From positions 806,001-870,000 of the forward strand of contig JAGKQI010000020.1 in assembly GCA_018806915.1 (NCBI GenBank): a stretch of 64,000 bases of DNA. Reading direction: 5' to 3'. Made by a program: the position numbers and the translations under genes. The stretch comes from Phytophthora colocasiae. Lineage: Eukaryota > Oomycota > Peronosporomycetes > Peronosporales > Peronosporaceae. The first letter of the stretch is position 1. Every line of letters starts with the position of its first letter. Positions 63,314 to 64,000 of the stretch are shown piece by piece. The notes under the pieces were generated by a model. The model was not told the origin of the DNA. It made no database searches and saw nothing but the letters and a program-made list of their open reading frames with translations.

Positions 63314-63407
63314 GGTACCAAGTTACGATCAAGTGGATTCCTTATAGAAATGCATTGTTTTGGATATGTAGCTATGTGTTCTGCTGTTTTACTGTAGGAT
63401 TGTTTTT

Positions 63408-64000
63408 TCATTTGCGACGCATCTTGGACGACTTCACGGCCTCTCCACCAGCAGCTCCCATCTTCATAGCCGGCTTAGGGACGGGCGTGGGACCACCTCG
63501 TACTGATGGGTGAATAGCAGTCAAATTCGTCGGCAACTGGTCTCGGACGCGACCTGGTTCACGGAGTTTCTGGCGCGCAGCAATCAACCACTTCCGTGCC
63601 AACGCCGTGGAAGCGGCGTTAAGCGCTACTGGCTGACGAGTCCATTCAAAGCGATGCTGCAGAGCTTCCTCTTCGTCATCGCTCACGTCCAGTTGCTGTC
63701 GGCGTTTTCCACTCTTACCAAATAGACGGTCTTGAGCTGTACGATACCATTTCTGCAGCAGCGCATAGGACGCAGCATTCAGTGGTGTTGGCCCCCAACC
63801 TTCATCCCCTGGACCAACATCAGGACGACCTCCAAGACTACGCAGATCCCCCAGTTGACCTGTGGTTTTAAGGTGTACGATGCAGTTGAGACAGAGCGTT
63901 TTAAACTTCTGGTGCTTGGCGAAGAATTCTTTCCAAGCTACAGCGTCGAACTCTTCGGCCAGGTTTTGGCTCTCGAACTTATCACCGAGCACTTCTATCG
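63408..64000 (-). CDS. hypothetical protein, 3' part (5' end outside window)
   Basis: The last about 197 codons of a minus-strand gene that continues past the right edge; the ATG at 63992 is probably internal. Two similar segments, LNAASYALLQKWYRTAQDRL and LNAASTALARKWLIAARQKL, are spaced by about 50 residues, an internal repeat. The tail is basic (KSSKMRRK). A small Cys pair (TLCLNCIVHL) is visible. No family recognised. Converges with RCL1, 94 bp between stops. Confidence 0.6.
   Translation of the reverse strand, partial: IEVLGDKFESQNLAEEFDAVAWKEFFAKHQKFKTLCLNCIVHLKTTGQLGDLRSLGGRPDVGPGDEGWGPTPLNAASYALLQKWYRTAQDRLFGKSGKRRQQLDVSDDEEEALQHRFEWTRQPVALNAASTALARKWLIAARQKLREPGRVRDQLPTNLTAIHPSVRGGPTPVPKPAMKMGAAGGEAVKSSKMRRK

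Noticed and set aside
1..64000. tRNA or rRNA genes
   Set aside because: No cloverleaf with the GGTTCRA box and no rRNA-like block was recognised on reading; a dedicated search was not possible.

Overview
The window looks like nuclear DNA of an oomycete, most probably a Phytophthora or close relative. The evidence is compact intron-poor genes with short (about 60-100 nt) GT..AG introns, often only 20-150 bp apart on alternating strands. Mitotic, meiotic and cilium genes are present (MAD1, dynactin p62, MSH4, SPEF1/CLAMP). There are stramenopile-style domain fusions, Inr-like GCTCATTC start sites, and a block of eukaryotic transposons (piggyBac, Crypton, Fanzor, hAT-like) with oomycete-type START and DOT1-like sequences. 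The assignment rests on gene content only; no rRNA, tRNA or CRISPR array was seen.

Layout. 0.3-2.1 kb: a decayed multi-membrane-protein gene (copy 1). 2.1-33.0 kb: an ordinary gene-dense block: NKAP-like protein (-), membrane-anchored hypothetical (-), SANT/NAM-like protein (+), a large helical unknown (+), L-galactonolactone-dehydrogenase-like flavoenzyme (-), dienelactone hydrolase (-), FN3-HECT ubiquitin ligase (+), ALDH7 (-), MAD1 (-, 11 exons), dynactin p62 (+), RCC1 repeats plus UBR zinc finger (+, 14 exons), MSH4 (-), an oomycete multi-TM protein (-), and a multicopper oxidase fused to a ZIP metal transporter (+).

33.4-49.9 kb: a nested transposon block. A Fanzor (eukaryotic TnpB-like RNA-guided nuclease) gene is interrupted twice. 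An 8.6 kb piggyBac-type element (TTAA at both ends, TTAACCCTAT termini, subterminal palindromes) sits in or just upstream of its 5' end. A 3.8 kb element with a perfect 8-bp target duplication and CAGGG termini sits inside its RuvC domain. The piggyBac element carries a SANT plus DOT1-like methyltransferase cargo gene, a dead START-domain gene, a dead aldo/keto reductase and its own broken transposase. The 3.8 kb element holds a Crypton tyrosine recombinase with a GCR1-like C-terminal part. Immediately right lies a second copy of the membrane-protein gene from the left edge. It is split by a 0.8 kb piggyBac-type MITE exactly at a TTAA; copy 1 at the other end of the window shows the uninterrupted sequence.

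51.2-64 kb: again ordinary genes: KA1-like/ARM protein (+), DHHC palmitoyltransferase (-, 6 exons), ANKZF1/Vms1 tRNA hydrolase (+), SPEF1/CLAMP (+), a double PLP-enzyme fusion (aminotransferase-fold plus ornithine/diaminopimelate-type decarboxylase, -), RCL1 (+), and the 3' end of an unknown gene (-).

The most interesting material is the nested mobile block. Mentally excising the 3.8 kb element and the MITE restores open frames in their targets. The piggyBac cargo couples a DNA-binding-type SANT domain to a histone-methyltransferase fold. Membrane/secreted novelties are the oxidase-ZIP and double-PLP fusions.
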